From NCBI GenBank assembly GCA_937911865.1, contig CALDSK010000293.1:1-64000 (forward strand): DNA of 64,000 nucleotides, in the 5' to 3' direction. The notes beneath the pieces were generated by a model that had not been told where the DNA came from, searched no databases, and saw nothing but the letters and a program-made list of their open reading frames with translations. Positions 18,073-26,781 of the stretch are shown in pieces. This DNA comes from an uncultured Synechococcus sp. (GTDB lineage Bacteria; Cyanobacteriota; Cyanobacteriia; Phormidesmidales; Phormidesmidaceae). Numbering within the stretch: the stretch's first letter is position 1; each line of letters starts with the position of its first letter. The position numbers and the translations under genes are program-made.

Positions 18073-19164
18073 CTATCGGCGCGGATTAACGGCTCGCCCT
18101 TGCGACGGCTGAACAGACGTCGGCGCGGTATACAAAGTCCCACCGTTGTTTGACGTACCCGTAGCGTTACCAGAAAAGCCGTTAGTAGCGCTGCCCGGTA
18201 CGCCTATAGCAGACGATCCAGTCGCTGGCGTGGGTATAGTCTGAGTAGCTGGGGCCGGTACATTAATCTGACCAGCACCACCATCGCGCAAACTAAAGGG
18301 GCTTCTAGTCGGCTGAGTTGGCGCAACGTTGAACGCTGGCAGGCCAGAAGTAGCTGGTGGACGGTAGCCCGTGGTCCCGACAGGTGGAGACATCTCTGGC
18401 GTAGTACGAGTAAATGAAGGAACAGGCTGAGCAGCAGGTGCTGCCTCCGCTGCGCCATTGCCCGCAGGCGCACTAATCGCAGCCGAGCCGTTGAAAGCTG
18501 AAGACGGTTGAGCATTACTGGCACCCGCGCCACCGGTAGGCGCAGCGTTCTCCTCGGCAGCGACTCTAGCCGCTGCACGGCGGCTGAGCGCTTCTGACAG
18601 GGCGCTATTCGTACTCGGCGCTGCAGGGTTGACCAAACTACTGCTGAAATTAAAAGCAGAGCCGCTGTTAGCAGAGCTATTAGCACCACCTGCCGATGAG
18701 TTGTACAAACCAGACAGCCTATCGGCGCTTGAAGTCGTTGAAGGCTGAGTCGGTGCCAACGTCGTAGGCGTGGTGGTAGAGCCGGGAATCGGATAGCGCT
18801 CCAGTGCCGACTGAGTTGACGCCTCTGACTCCGACTCATCGGCGTCGCCTGCGGCTGACAAATCGGCTAAGCCATTAGGCGTTATTTGGCTGGTGACAGG
18901 CTCTCTATCTCCAGAGAGCCGAGAATCCTGCAAAAGCACGTCTAAGTTGTCAATTTCCGAGAGCTGAGCCTCTTCTTCGGGCGTGAGCGAAGAAGAAGGA
19001 CTAATTCTAGTCACCGGATCACGGTTGAACCAATCGGGATTTCTTTGATATTCCCAATACAGAGCGCCCAACAGGGTAAATATGGTCAAAGGGACCCAGA
19101 CAGCAGGGTTGCTTACTGGTTTTAACCGAGCCGGAAGGTATCTTAAAAAAGCAGGTTTAGCCAT
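18073..19164 (-). CDS. Membrane-anchored low-complexity protein of unknown function
   Basis: Not recognised. The ATG at 19164 gives 363 residues. A short basic N-terminus (MAKPAFLRYLPARLKP) is followed by one transmembrane helix (about 22-40), then a long region rich in Ser, Ala, Pro, Thr, Gly and Asn with no clear globular domain. A modest acidic segment (SSLTPEEEAQLSEIDNLDVLL, about residues 58-78) may be an interaction site. The layout resembles single-span cyanobacterial proteins with a disordered tail outside the cytoplasm. Third-position base use supports coding in this frame; alternate-frame openings of over 200 codons here are by-products of the skewed composition. Confidence 0.68.
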   Translation of the reverse strand: MAKPAFLRYLPARLKPVSNPAVWVPLTIFTLLGALYWEYQRNPDWFNRDPVTRISPSSSLTPEEEAQLSEIDNLDVLLQDSRLSGDREPVTSQITPNGLADLSAAGDADESESEASTQSALERYPIPGSTTTPTTLAPTQPSTTSSADRLSGLYNSSAGGANSSANSGSAFNFSSSLVNPAAPSTNSALSEALSRRAAARVAAEENAAPTGGAGASNAQPSSAFNGSAAISAPAGNGAAEAAPAAQPVPSFTRTTPEMSPPVGTTGYRPPATSGLPAFNVAPTQPTRSPFSLRDGGAGQINVPAPATQTIPTPATGSSAIGVPGSATNGFSGNATGTSNNGGTLYTAPTSVQPSQGRAVNPRR

Positions 19165-19781
19165 AACTGAATGAAAAGCCGAATAAAAAGCCAATTTGTC
19201 AAAAGGGAGCAGCCGCAGAAACCCTCCTCAAGCAGCGCTACTTGTCAGTAAGCCTGTAGGAGAATGGCGATCTTTAATTAGCTCAAATAATGGTAGATCA
19301 ATTAGCCAAATACTAACGGCTAATTACAAGCTTAAAAGCGAACTTAACGGATGCAGCAGTCTACCGTTACCATATGCGCTATCACACGATACGGAAAACC
19401 TTTAGCTTTTACAGCTTGAGATGCAGTTATGTTGATGTTATCAAATGAATCAATATCTTGAGAAGACTCTCAAGACGGATCTATTATCTGATCCAATATC
19501 TATTCGTCCGGCATCTATCTGCATAAAACGCACGTCTCACTTGCTTGTCCTCACTGCACTCGCCAGCTACCCTCGTGCATAGATGACATTCATACTGACG
19601 GCAAGCATGTGCTTATTTCACCTTAAGGCGTTGAATGCATACGTATAAACGCGTAAACAGAAGATAATCTGCCGTTTTTAACTTTTTAAAGACTAAAAGC
19701 ATTTTATGATTGGGGACTCTCACATCGCCTAATACTTTCAATTAGGAACGGGTTCATCCGAATTAACTATCATCTTTGACT
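19165..19781. promoter_or_regulatory. 617-bp divergent intergenic region
   Basis: Between the low-complexity gene (minus) and the hypothetical gene at 19782 (plus). No gene is evident. Two adjacent small hairpins occur: 19457-19474 (arms CTTGAGA/TCTCAAG) and 19477-19494 (arms GGATC/GATCC). The last 120 bases are AT-rich and probably hold the promoter for the plus-strand gene. Confidence 0.4.
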
Positions 19782-20450
19782 ATGGTTTCTTCACCCTTTC
19801 GCTCCCAGACAACTGTCAGCATAGACGCGTTCATGCAGTTGCCTGGCTCAGTCGCCTTACCACCAGTCTCTTCCCATGATTTTGTCAGTCAGCGGCACGA
19901 AGTCAATCCAGCCCTGGCACTCAATCTACTCAACGATATTCAGTCAGTCGTTTTAGTTTGGCAAGATCAGCTGCGGCAAATTGTTGCCGCCATGCACAAG
20001 CTCCACGCTCAAGGCCCTATGGTCAACGGCTGGATAGAATCTTCTGCTGACGACGTGCAGCAACCGCCTACCAGTGGTCCCGATGCCACGCTACTGCGTC
20101 ACGGTGATACCGACGCGCTCATGCAGTACGTTGAAGCTCTAGATACTCATCACCCAGCGGCCTTCCCAATAGGTTCTGCTAACCGGCCGACGACTGGCTC
20201 ATCATCTGGCTCATCCACATCTGGCTCATCCACACCTAGTTCATCTACTCAATACCGTCTGTGTAGCTTAGATGAAGACGGACGGATTCAATCGCAGCCC
20301 TGTCCGGCCGAGCAAATGGGTGCGGTGAGTCTGGCGATCGCCCGGTATCAAAAGTTCAAACAGCTGCTCAGCCAAAAACAGGCCATCGACAAGAAGCTGC
20401 AAAAAGCAGTCGATCAGTTGACTGGAGTTCGCGCCACCTTGCATCACTAG
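19782..20450 (+). CDS. Conserved cyanobacterial hypothetical protein
   Basis: Function unknown. The ATG at 19782 gives 222 residues; a TTG two codons earlier is possible. An N-terminal helical part (about 38-75, NPALALNLLNDIQSVVLVWQ) and a C-terminal part (about 165-222, with YRLCSLDEDGRIQSQPCP and a helix SLAIARYQKFKQLLSQKQ) flank a Ser/Thr/Gly-rich linker. The C-terminal motif is one I recall from unannotated cyanobacterial proteins. The linker contains an in-frame 15-bp tandem repeat. The gene is convergent with the caspase-like gene, whose stop lies 47 bases away. Confidence 0.75.
   Translation: MVSSPFRSQTTVSIDAFMQLPGSVALPPVSSHDFVSQRHEVNPALALNLLNDIQSVVLVWQDQLRQIVAAMHKLHAQGPMVNGWIESSADDVQQPPTSGPDATLLRHGDTDALMQYVEALDTHHPAAFPIGSANRPTTGSSSGSSTSGSSTPSSSTQYRLCSLDEDGRIQSQPCPAEQMGAVSLAIARYQKFKQLLSQKQAIDKKLQKAVDQLTGVRATLHH
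20205..20249 (+). repeat. 15-bp in-frame tandem repeat in a coding region
   Basis: TCTGGCTCATCCACA occurs twice in direct succession, then a diverged copy CCTAGTTCATCTACT. The period of five codons keeps the reading frame and extends a Ser/Thr-rich linker. Confidence 0.85.
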
Positions 20451-20497
20451 ATGCGTTGAAGATGCATTGTCCGATAGACCGCTAAAGCAAGCCCAAT

Positions 20498-22810
20498 TTA
20501 CTCCTCTGCTCGCCAGCGCTTAATTGCCTGCTGTGTAGGTTCATAAGAGGTTGTGCCAGCCGGTACTAGCACAGCAGCCTGGATAGCAGCCTCACGACGA
20601 CCTTGAGCAGCTCTCGCCTGGGCAATACTAAAGATGCGATCGCTCCACTCATCCGCCAGACGCTGCGCGGTTTCATACTCCGGATGCTCAATGGGCACCT
20701 CTCCAAGCCTAACGATCCCCTCTTGATAGGTGCTTGCCTGACCAGAGCGAGGAATCGCTTGAGCCGCTTGAATAATCTCTCTACTCTGCTGACGCTGCTT
20801 CCAAAAGGCAATTCGCTCTTTCGACTTCTGATAAAACTCAGCATTGTCATAGGGCATAACATTAGCCGCAGCGATCGCACCTTCTAGATTCCCGCTAGTA
20901 GCCCGCCCCTCAGCAATATCCAAAATAATTTGGCTCCAGCTCCGAATGTCTGCCTGAGCCGCTTCGTAATAAGGCTCACCAGGTTGAATAAGCCGAGCTT
21001 TAGAGATAGCATCTGTAAACTGCGAGGCCTGAGTTTGCTGAATAGACGTTCGCGCAACGGTCAGCACAGAGGCATTAAACTGCTGAGCTTCTGCCGCGCC
21101 CGCTCTTGCTTTGGTCAACAGCGTAGAAAACGCGCTGTCTCGTTGGTCCTTAGGGACCTGTTGCAACGTGATTAGGGCCTCAGAATACTGACGCTGTGTT
21201 AAAGACGCATTGGCCTGAGCAAGCAAGGCTTTAGTCGCCTCATCCGTCTGTACATTTTCAGCGGTGCCGCTATTAGGGGCAGATGTGTTTGTCGGCGCTG
21301 CCGCAGTAGCCGGGTCAGCAGCGGCTGTTTCCTCTGGTGATTCTGCCGCCGTTTCGCCTGTCGCGGCTTCATCGACACCAGCTTCACCAGCACCAGCTTG
21401 CTCATCCGGACTCTCTTCAGCAGGCGCTGCAGCTGGCCCTTCCGCCCCACCTTCCGCGGTCTCTTCTGCTGGCGTTACAGCGCCCTCGCTCTGCGTCGTC
21501 TCAGGAGAGGTCTCTTCAACCTCTTCTTCACCAGAGCGTCCACCGATAGCCGTAATTCGCTCACTCAAACCTTGCCACGCAGTTAACATAAAGGGCTGCT
21601 TTAGCAATACACCTAACATCAGCACTGCTAGGGCGGCTAGTCCCCAGTTGCGCAAGCGAGCGCCACTAATCGCAGAAGTCCCAGAGGATTCACCCGTAGA
21701 CACAATCTCATTTTTGCCCGCTGGCACAATAGCACTGCTGGGGTCCAACGAAGATTTGTTCCGACGCCCGCGAGCTGTGGAGCGGCCATTAGTAAAAGAT
21801 TTATTGGCGGTAGGATTAGCGATAGAATCCAATGGCTCGCTATTGGATGGCTCGCTATTGGACAGATCTGTGGTTGAGAGAAGCGTGCCCGTAGAGCCGG
21901 CCAAGACCGTAGACTTTTCGGTAGGTTCAGTATTAACAGCCTCGCTGCCCATAGCCGCGGCACCAGCAGCAGCGCTTGCACCTACACCAGAGAGGCCAGC
22001 AGCGCCGGCAACGATTAGTCCTTTATCGGCACCAGCTTCAGCTGACACAGGGCTAGAAGCAACATCCGCCACCAGTCGGCTCTCTGGAATCACAACCGTA
22101 GACGCCTGAGCAGCTGAAACTAAGCCCACCGGATTTTGAATGGGTCGCCAGTGGTGCTCACACAGTTCTGGCAGTCGCTTATTTACATAGGCGTTGATTT
22201 CACTCAAAGTAGTGCATTTTTGCTGTAGCGCTTCGAGCAAAGCGGCTGTAAACAGTCCATGACGTACGCCAAACGTCTCATGCGAATATTGCTCAGGCTG
22301 ACAAGAGAGCAGCAGCGGCAGCTGACGATCTTCGGCTAAGTCAATGACCTGTTGGCCAATCGCCTGTCCAGAAAAAGAGCCCTGGGAACGGTTAATGTCT
22401 AACACCAGCAGCGCTTTCTCAGTCGGCAGCTGGGATAGCGTATCAATCAAGTCCGATGCCGCAAGTCCCGTCTGCGCCACCTGCCCCGGATCGCCATCAA
22501 TGGGCATTAGATAGTCTGCGCCCTCTAGCTGCACGCCATAACCGCTAAAGAAAAACCACAGCACGTCGTCTGACTGAACCCGCTGGGTAATGGTTTGCAC
22601 CCATTCCGATAGCGCAGGCTTGTCTGGATAAACCACCTGATGACCTACAGAAGTTGCCAGATCGCTCAGTAGCACACAGTTATCAGCCGGAATGCCCGCT
22701 GTCTCAGTGAAAAAGCGATGCATAAACAGTGCATCGTTTTGAGCGTGCATCAGGGGCTGTAGATGCCGATATTGATTAATGCCGATGGTGATGGCCCAGT
22801 AGTTAGCCAT
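20498..22810 (-). CDS. Caspase-like (peptidase C14 fold) protein with substituted catalytic dyad, membrane-anchored
   Basis: A 770-residue orthocaspase-type protein. The N-terminal p20-like domain (about 1-225) starts with ANYWAITIGINQYRHLQPL and keeps the family beta-strands. The catalytic His position in FFFSGYG is Tyr91, and the catalytic Cys position in VLDINRS is Asn140, so proteolysis is unlikely. A low-complexity linker (about 240-385) leads to one transmembrane helix (about 389-410), then an acidic Glu/Ala/Pro-rich stretch and a C-terminal helical repeat region (about 545-770) resembling TPR-like units. The domain on the far side of the membrane may bind partners. Variants of the HC dyad with Tyr in the first position are known among cyanobacterial orthocaspases; a scaffold or regulatory role is inferred. 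The linker has an in-frame 15-bp duplication at 21834-21863. Confidence 0.9.
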   Translation of the reverse strand: MANYWAITIGINQYRHLQPLMHAQNDALFMHRFFTETAGIPADNCVLLSDLATSVGHQVVYPDKPALSEWVQTITQRVQSDDVLWFFFSGYGVQLEGADYLMPIDGDPGQVAQTGLAASDLIDTLSQLPTEKALLVLDINRSQGSFSGQAIGQQVIDLAEDRQLPLLLSCQPEQYSHETFGVRHGLFTAALLEALQQKCTTLSEINAYVNKRLPELCEHHWRPIQNPVGLVSAAQASTVVIPESRLVADVASSPVSAEAGADKGLIVAGAAGLSGVGASAAAGAAAMGSEAVNTEPTEKSTVLAGSTGTLLSTTDLSNSEPSNSEPLDSIANPTANKSFTNGRSTARGRRNKSSLDPSSAIVPAGKNEIVSTGESSGTSAISGARLRNWGLAALAVLMLGVLLKQPFMLTAWQGLSERITAIGGRSGEEEVEETSPETTQSEGAVTPAEETAEGGAEGPAAAPAEESPDEQAGAGEAGVDEAATGETAAESPEETAAADPATAAAPTNTSAPNSGTAENVQTDEATKALLAQANASLTQRQYSEALITLQQVPKDQRDSAFSTLLTKARAGAAEAQQFNASVLTVARTSIQQTQASQFTDAISKARLIQPGEPYYEAAQADIRSWSQIILDIAEGRATSGNLEGAIAAANVMPYDNAEFYQKSKERIAFWKQRQQSREIIQAAQAIPRSGQASTYQEGIVRLGEVPIEHPEYETAQRLADEWSDRIFSIAQARAAQGRREAAIQAAVLVPAGTTSYEPTQQAIKRWRAEE
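21834..21863 (-). repeat. 15-bp in-frame direct repeat in the caspase-like gene
   Basis: Two adjacent copies of GGCTCGCTATTGGAT/C on the plus strand encode a repeated NSEPS on the minus strand, inside the low-complexity linker. Confidence 0.85.
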
Positions 22811-23441
22811 TAAGCGTCTCCAGAGCTATAGCGTGGGATGCAATCAAAAAGCGATCGCGGACAAAGACAGCCGTCCATTTTATAAATCTGTCTACTTCTC
22901 CAATACTATGAAGAAATATCCGATTTATGCTATGAGAGCTGGTCAACTGTGTCTGAGCTAGCTGTGCCTAATTAGGGTGTACCCAATTAGGTACTGTAGT
23001 AGGTGCTGTAGCATTTTCTACAGGAGCACGCTACGTAACCAAAGCCACGTAGCCCAATCAGCTGCCGCCAGATCAGCTGTTCTTTAATCTGTCCCCAGAA
23101 ACTATCACACCCGTGCGCTTATGTAGCAGAGTTTTTAAATTTAAAAAGTGTGGACAGATCTTCTAAACTGGGAAACTTGTTAGATAAAGCCAGCCAGATC
23201 AGTCCTACTCAGTCGCCTGACTAAACCAGCAAGCCTCAGTTGCAAAAAACCAGCGTCGTCACTGAAGCTAAGCACTTATAGCCAAGCATTCAACAAGGAC
23301 CCGCTTCGATTTAACACTTGGCACCTGTAGCCTGTAAACGCTATTCATAGCCTTATGACCCAGTCTTAGCAACCAAGCCGTAGCAACTAGTCTTAGTCCA
23401 TCACCTCGAATCGCTTAAAACTTACTTTTTGATTTAATCGC
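22811..23441. other. 631-bp divergent intergenic region with clustered hairpins
   Basis: No open frame here looks coding. The central part (22967-23079) has four successive potential stem-loops, annotated separately. A 16-bp AT palindrome (TTTTTAAATTTAAAAA) lies at 23132-23147. Promoters for the caspase-like gene and for the hypothetical gene at 23442 must lie here. Confidence 0.45.
22967..23079. ncRNA. Candidate structured RNA: run of stem-loops
   Basis: Successive inverted repeats: CCTAATT-A-GGGT / ACCCAATTAGG (22967-22991, one bulged base); CTGTAG / CTACAG (23006-23023, with outer GTGCT/AGCAC bases around a bulge); GCTACGT / ACGTAGC (23030-23053); and CAGCTG / CAGCTG (23059-23079). The first three are sizeable; the last uses a self-complementary hexamer and is weak. 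It matches no RNA family I know. Either strand could be transcribed. A set of protein-binding palindromes is the alternative. Confidence 0.3.
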
Positions 23442-23951
23442 ATGTGGTCAACTCGCTACCAAAACCGCGCTCAGAGACTTCCTCAGGGCTCACATCAATG
23501 GCATTCCCCTCATGCTCGTACTCGTGCTCGTAGAAGGTCACGGCCTGGTTGGCAGCACTCGCTGATTTCTGCGGGTGTGGCAGCGCTAATTGGTGGCACT
23601 GGCATCTGGTTAACCGAAGCACTAATCGCACCTCAAGCCTCTCAGGCCTATACATCTCGGCTAGACCTGTTTCTCGCTAGAGAGGGCGGCGAAAGCTATG
23701 ACACGCTACTACGCCGAGCTGAAATGGCGGCAAGGGCAGGCGCACAACGAAGCTTCGACCAGGATCTGCTCACAACCAACGTCTCGGTCAATGTAGTAGT
23801 AGAAAGCTCGGGCATCACCGTGCCCATTTTGGCCCTACACGTCGATAGAGACGAGTGGAGAGCCCGCCCTGAAACCTATTACTGGGCGACGTATTACCGC
23901 ACGGCTCAGGCACTGCTCAGCGGATCTTCACCTAATACTCTAGGTTTTTAG
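23442..23951 (+). CDS. Conserved hypothetical membrane-anchored protein
   Basis: Function unknown. The 169-residue product has an Arg-rich, strongly basic N-terminus (about 1-36), one transmembrane segment (about 41-63, SLISAGVAALIGGTGIWLTEAL) and a C-terminal domain of about 100 residues with LDLFLAREGGESYDTLLRRAE and a strand-rich segment ending SVNVVVESSGITVPILALHV. The basic N-terminus followed by a single helix suggests the C-terminal domain lies outside the cytoplasm. No enzymatic motif is visible. Its stop codon (23949-23951) opens a 13-bp tandem duplication. The methyltransferase gene follows 85 bases later. Confidence 0.7.
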   Translation: MWSTRYQNRAQRLPQGSHQWHSPHARTRARRRSRPGWQHSLISAGVAALIGGTGIWLTEALIAPQASQAYTSRLDLFLAREGGESYDTLLRRAEMAARAGAQRSFDQDLLTTNVSVNVVVESSGITVPILALHVDRDEWRARPETYYWATYYRTAQALLSGSSPNTLGF

Positions 23952-23974
23952 ATGGGGGGTTTAGATGGGGGGTT
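23949..23974 (+). repeat. 13-bp direct repeat (two copies) spanning a stop codon
   Basis: TAGATGGGGGGTT is repeated exactly. The first TAG is the stop codon of the preceding gene, so the duplication copied the stop region. Confidence 0.85.
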
Positions 23975-24036
23975 TAGAGAGGTTTTAGAAGGGCCCTTAT
24001 CTGGGCCTTCAAACAAACCTTTAGATTGGAGTCTAA

Positions 24037-24660
24037 ATGTTAGAAGCTCGCCAGTATGCTCCGGCCACCGAACGCAACCGCCAGCCAATCCTGGCCGTTT
24101 TGCAGCAGGTTCTACCGCCCGCGGGCAGCGTTCTCGAAATTGCAAGCGGAACCGGAGAACATGCGACATTTTTTGCCCCCAGGCTGCCGCACTTGCGGTG
24201 GATACCCACCGAACGAGAAGCGACTAGTCGAGCCAGTATACAGGCCTGGCAGACCGCTTTACCCAGCGATAATTTGCAGCCACCGCTAGCCCTGGACGTC
24301 AGCCAGACACCCTGGCCGGTAGAAGCAAATCAGCCGACGGCTACGCCAATTACAGCAATCGTCAATATCAACATGGTTCATATCTCGCCCTGGGAAATGT
24401 GTGAGCATCTAATGTCGGGCGCAGAGCGAATATTGCCGACTGGCGGTGTGCTGTACCTGTATGGGCCGTTTGATCAAGTGCAAGTACCGATGGCACCTAG
24501 CAATGAAGCCTTTGATCGAATGCTACGCGATCGCAATCCCGAGTGGGGCATACGCCAGCTCGAAGCAGTCTGTGCGATCGCTCAAAAGCACAGCCTCCAA
24601 CACAGCCAAACTATCCCCATGCCAGCCAACAATCTCTCTGTCATCTTTCACCGACAGTGA
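24037..24660 (+). CDS. DUF938 family protein, predicted SAM-dependent methyltransferase
   Basis: A 207-residue class I methyltransferase-like protein. The family signature RQYAPATERNRQPIL opens the protein, and the SAM-binding glycine loop is VLEIASGTGEHATFFA (about 33-48). An IVNINMVHISPWE segment (about 110-122) matches the post-motif region of DUF938 proteins, and GGVLYLYGPF follows. Substrate and pathway are unknown. The ATG at 24037 places the signature at the N-terminus as in homologues. The gene converges with the YbjQ-family gene, leaving only 16 bases between stops. Confidence 0.9.
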   Translation: MLEARQYAPATERNRQPILAVLQQVLPPAGSVLEIASGTGEHATFFAPRLPHLRWIPTEREATSRASIQAWQTALPSDNLQPPLALDVSQTPWPVEANQPTATPITAIVNINMVHISPWEMCEHLMSGAERILPTGGVLYLYGPFDQVQVPMAPSNEAFDRMLRDRNPEWGIRQLEAVCAIAQKHSLQHSQTIPMPANNLSVIFHRQ

Positions 24661-24676
24661 GATATATTTTAGAATG

Positions 24677-25000
24677 CTAAAACTTTACGGCAGTGCCCGT
24701 AGCCGTAATGAGCATCAGGACGCCATGCTCATCAATATTGATAGTATCCGTCTTCATCTGAATCCCTATCACCGCATCTGCACCCAGCCGCTTCGCTCTA
24801 GACTCTAGCTCTTTAAGCGCATCCCGCTGCCCCTTTTCAAACACGCGCTCATAAGCAGCCGTACGTCCCCCCAAAACGTCCCGAATTCCTGCAAAAAAGT
24901 CTCGCAAGGCATTACTGCCGTAAACAACCTCAGCCGAGACAATACCCAGATAGCTCTGGATATTTTCACCTTGAAGCGTGTCAGTTGTTGATAAAATCAT
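24677..25000 (-). CDS. YbjQ/UPF0145 family protein
   Basis: A 107-residue protein of the YbjQ family, which forms pentameric rings and is sometimes called a putative heavy-metal-binding domain, without firm biochemical proof. Recognised from MILSTTDTLQG, YLGIVSAEVVYGSN, an FFAGIRDVLGGRTAAYE segment, ALKELESRAKRLGADAVIG and the terminal ITATGTAVKF. Length is usual for the family and no signal peptide is present. The cellular role is unknown. Confidence 0.92.
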   Translation of the reverse strand: MILSTTDTLQGENIQSYLGIVSAEVVYGSNALRDFFAGIRDVLGGRTAAYERVFEKGQRDALKELESRAKRLGADAVIGIQMKTDTINIDEHGVLMLITATGTAVKF

Positions 25001-25369
25001 GAGTCAGATCCGGCGCAGTATAAGTTGTCAGTCGTTCTAGCAAATCAATAATCAATGGCTGTATGCTCTGCGAGCAGGCAAGGCCTACAGCAAATTTTCT
25101 AAGCACGCAGCATGAGAACCAAGGGATTTATAGAACAAGAAGGTTTACAAAACAAGAGTTGTAGCCATTCGTAGTGGCGTCAGCCAAGTGCAAGTTGCTA
25201 TACGTTTAGCAGTGCTTTTCCTATTATTACTGCTTGGCGTGTAATAGTCTCTGCGGGCCATAGTTACCCCCGCAAGCAATCTCTGTCACCCGCGCAAGCA
25301 ATCTCTGTCACTCGTGCAAGCAATCTCTCATCTCAGCAGTTAGGTTCCATTTCTAGGAGGTGTTGGCCC
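25001..25369. promoter_or_regulatory. 369-bp divergent intergenic region with a 22-bp repeat
   Basis: Lies between the YbjQ-family gene (minus) and the TPR gene (plus). The only clear structure is the 22-bp tandem repeat at 25272-25330. A strong Shine-Dalgarno, AGGAGGT, ends eight bases before the ATG at 25370. Confidence 0.5.
25272..25330 (+). repeat. 22-bp tandem repeat, nearly three copies
   Basis: Units starting GCAAGCAATCTCTGTCAC begin at 25272, 25294 and 25316; the third is truncated. The array sits 40 bases upstream of the TPR gene start, inside the likely leader or promoter. Confidence 0.88.
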
Positions 25370-26545
25370 ATGGGCTACCCATACAAATTCACCGTTTTCT
25401 TAGCAGCCGGGCTCATAGGCAGCGCTACAGTCCTGACTGCCCAGCCCGCCGTCGCCAACCGCTACTCCTCAGACCCAATAGGACCTACCGAGACTCAGCT
25501 ACCAGGCGCTACGCTGCTCGCACAGCGCAATCCTACTACCGTTGCTCAAGCGGCTCAAACTGAAGAGCTTTCTAGACTGCTAGGAGATGCCCAACGCAAA
25601 ATTGATTCTGGGGACTATTCAGGTGCGATCGCTCTCTATCAGCAAGCCATCCAAATAGATCGCAACAACGCCCGCCTGTACTCTGGTATTGCGTTCTTAC
25701 AAGTAAGGCAGGGCAACTTCGAAGCCGCCGTCGAATACTACCGCCAGGCGTTAGACCGCGATCCGCGCAACCTCTCCTTTCACTACGGTCTAGCCCACAG
25801 CCTATTCGCGAGCGCGCGCTATGAACAAGCCGCCACCATTTACGAAGACCTGGTAGATATCTCCCCCCAGGAAGCTAATGCCTTCGTCGGCTTAGGCGGC
25901 TCCTTCTTGCGTCTAGAAAGATATGACGAAGCGAGAGATGCATACGAACGTGCCGTCAGCATTGCCCCCGACAATGCCCAAGCCCATGAGGCGATCGGCA
26001 TGCTGTACCTGGCACAAAACGATTACGACGCGGCAGTTCGCCCCCTGCAACAGGCGCTAGAACTAGACAGCAGTCGCAGCAGCGTGCACGCAAGCCTAGC
26101 TAAAATCTGGTTAGAAATGGGAAACGAGTCGCGTGCCTTCAACTCGCTACAAAGAGCCGTTGACCTCAACCCTAACGACGCTCAAGCGCAGTTTCAGCTA
26201 GGCGAAATTTTTCGTAAGCGAGGCGATAACAACAGCGCACTCAACCACTTTGAGCAAGCCGTAGAATCTAACCCAGGCCTAGCACCAGCCCAAGCGGCGT
26301 TGGGTGAAATCTTGCTAGAAAGAGAGCAGTATCTAAGGGCGGTCCTCGCCTACCGTCAGCTGGTTAGAGCATTTCCAGAGGACGCCGGTGTCCGATACAA
26401 TCTAGGACTAGCGCTTTGGGGACAGGGTAATGGTCCATCTGCCATTGAAACCTTGCAGCAGTCGCTAAGGCTTTATGAAACGCAAGAAGATGAAGCAGGT
26501 GCTCAGCGGGCAAGTGCATTGCTAGAAGTTTGGCGGAATAACTGA
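25370..26545 (+). CDS. Secreted tetratricopeptide-repeat protein
   Basis: A 391-residue exported TPR protein. A signal peptide (about 1-29, ending QPAVA) is followed by a short linker and about nine consecutive 34-residue TPR units from residue 64 to near the end, for example DYSGAIALYQQAIQIDRNNA and YDEARDAYERAVSIAPDNA. TPRs form a superhelical protein-binding surface, so a periplasmic scaffold or assembly role is likely; the partner is unknown. The start is well supported by AGGAGGT upstream. No lipobox Cys is present. Confidence 0.9.
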   Translation: MGYPYKFTVFLAAGLIGSATVLTAQPAVANRYSSDPIGPTETQLPGATLLAQRNPTTVAQAAQTEELSRLLGDAQRKIDSGDYSGAIALYQQAIQIDRNNARLYSGIAFLQVRQGNFEAAVEYYRQALDRDPRNLSFHYGLAHSLFASARYEQAATIYEDLVDISPQEANAFVGLGGSFLRLERYDEARDAYERAVSIAPDNAQAHEAIGMLYLAQNDYDAAVRPLQQALELDSSRSSVHASLAKIWLEMGNESRAFNSLQRAVDLNPNDAQAQFQLGEIFRKRGDNNSALNHFEQAVESNPGLAPAQAALGEILLEREQYLRAVLAYRQLVRAFPEDAGVRYNLGLALWGQGNGPSAIETLQQSLRLYETQEDEAGAQRASALLEVWRNN

Positions 26546-26781
26546 CATATAGCAAAGTGAATACAGCAAAGTAAGGATACATCCTTGACTTTGCAACTCG
26601 ACAGATGCTGTAGGTGCGGCTCGGTTCTACACTGGCCCTGATACAAAATCTCAAGAGAAAGGTGAAACCTCTCAAGTAGACTCAAAGGCACGCCCTGATA
26701 GAAAGCACAGAAGATCGCCGTGCAGAATTCATAGGAAATAGCCCGACAGGTATTTGTTAAGCCTGTTTCTGGATTTCTCAA

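Noticed and set aside
18204..18839. A 211-codon alternative frame inside the low-complexity membrane protein gene
   Set aside because: It is an Arg/Leu/Pro-rich by-product of base composition, on the same strand as the better supported frame with a membrane helix.
21264..22109. A 281-codon plus-strand open frame opposite the caspase-like gene
   Set aside because: Its Ala/Ser-rich product mirrors the low-complexity linker of the real gene; no start signal or known domain.
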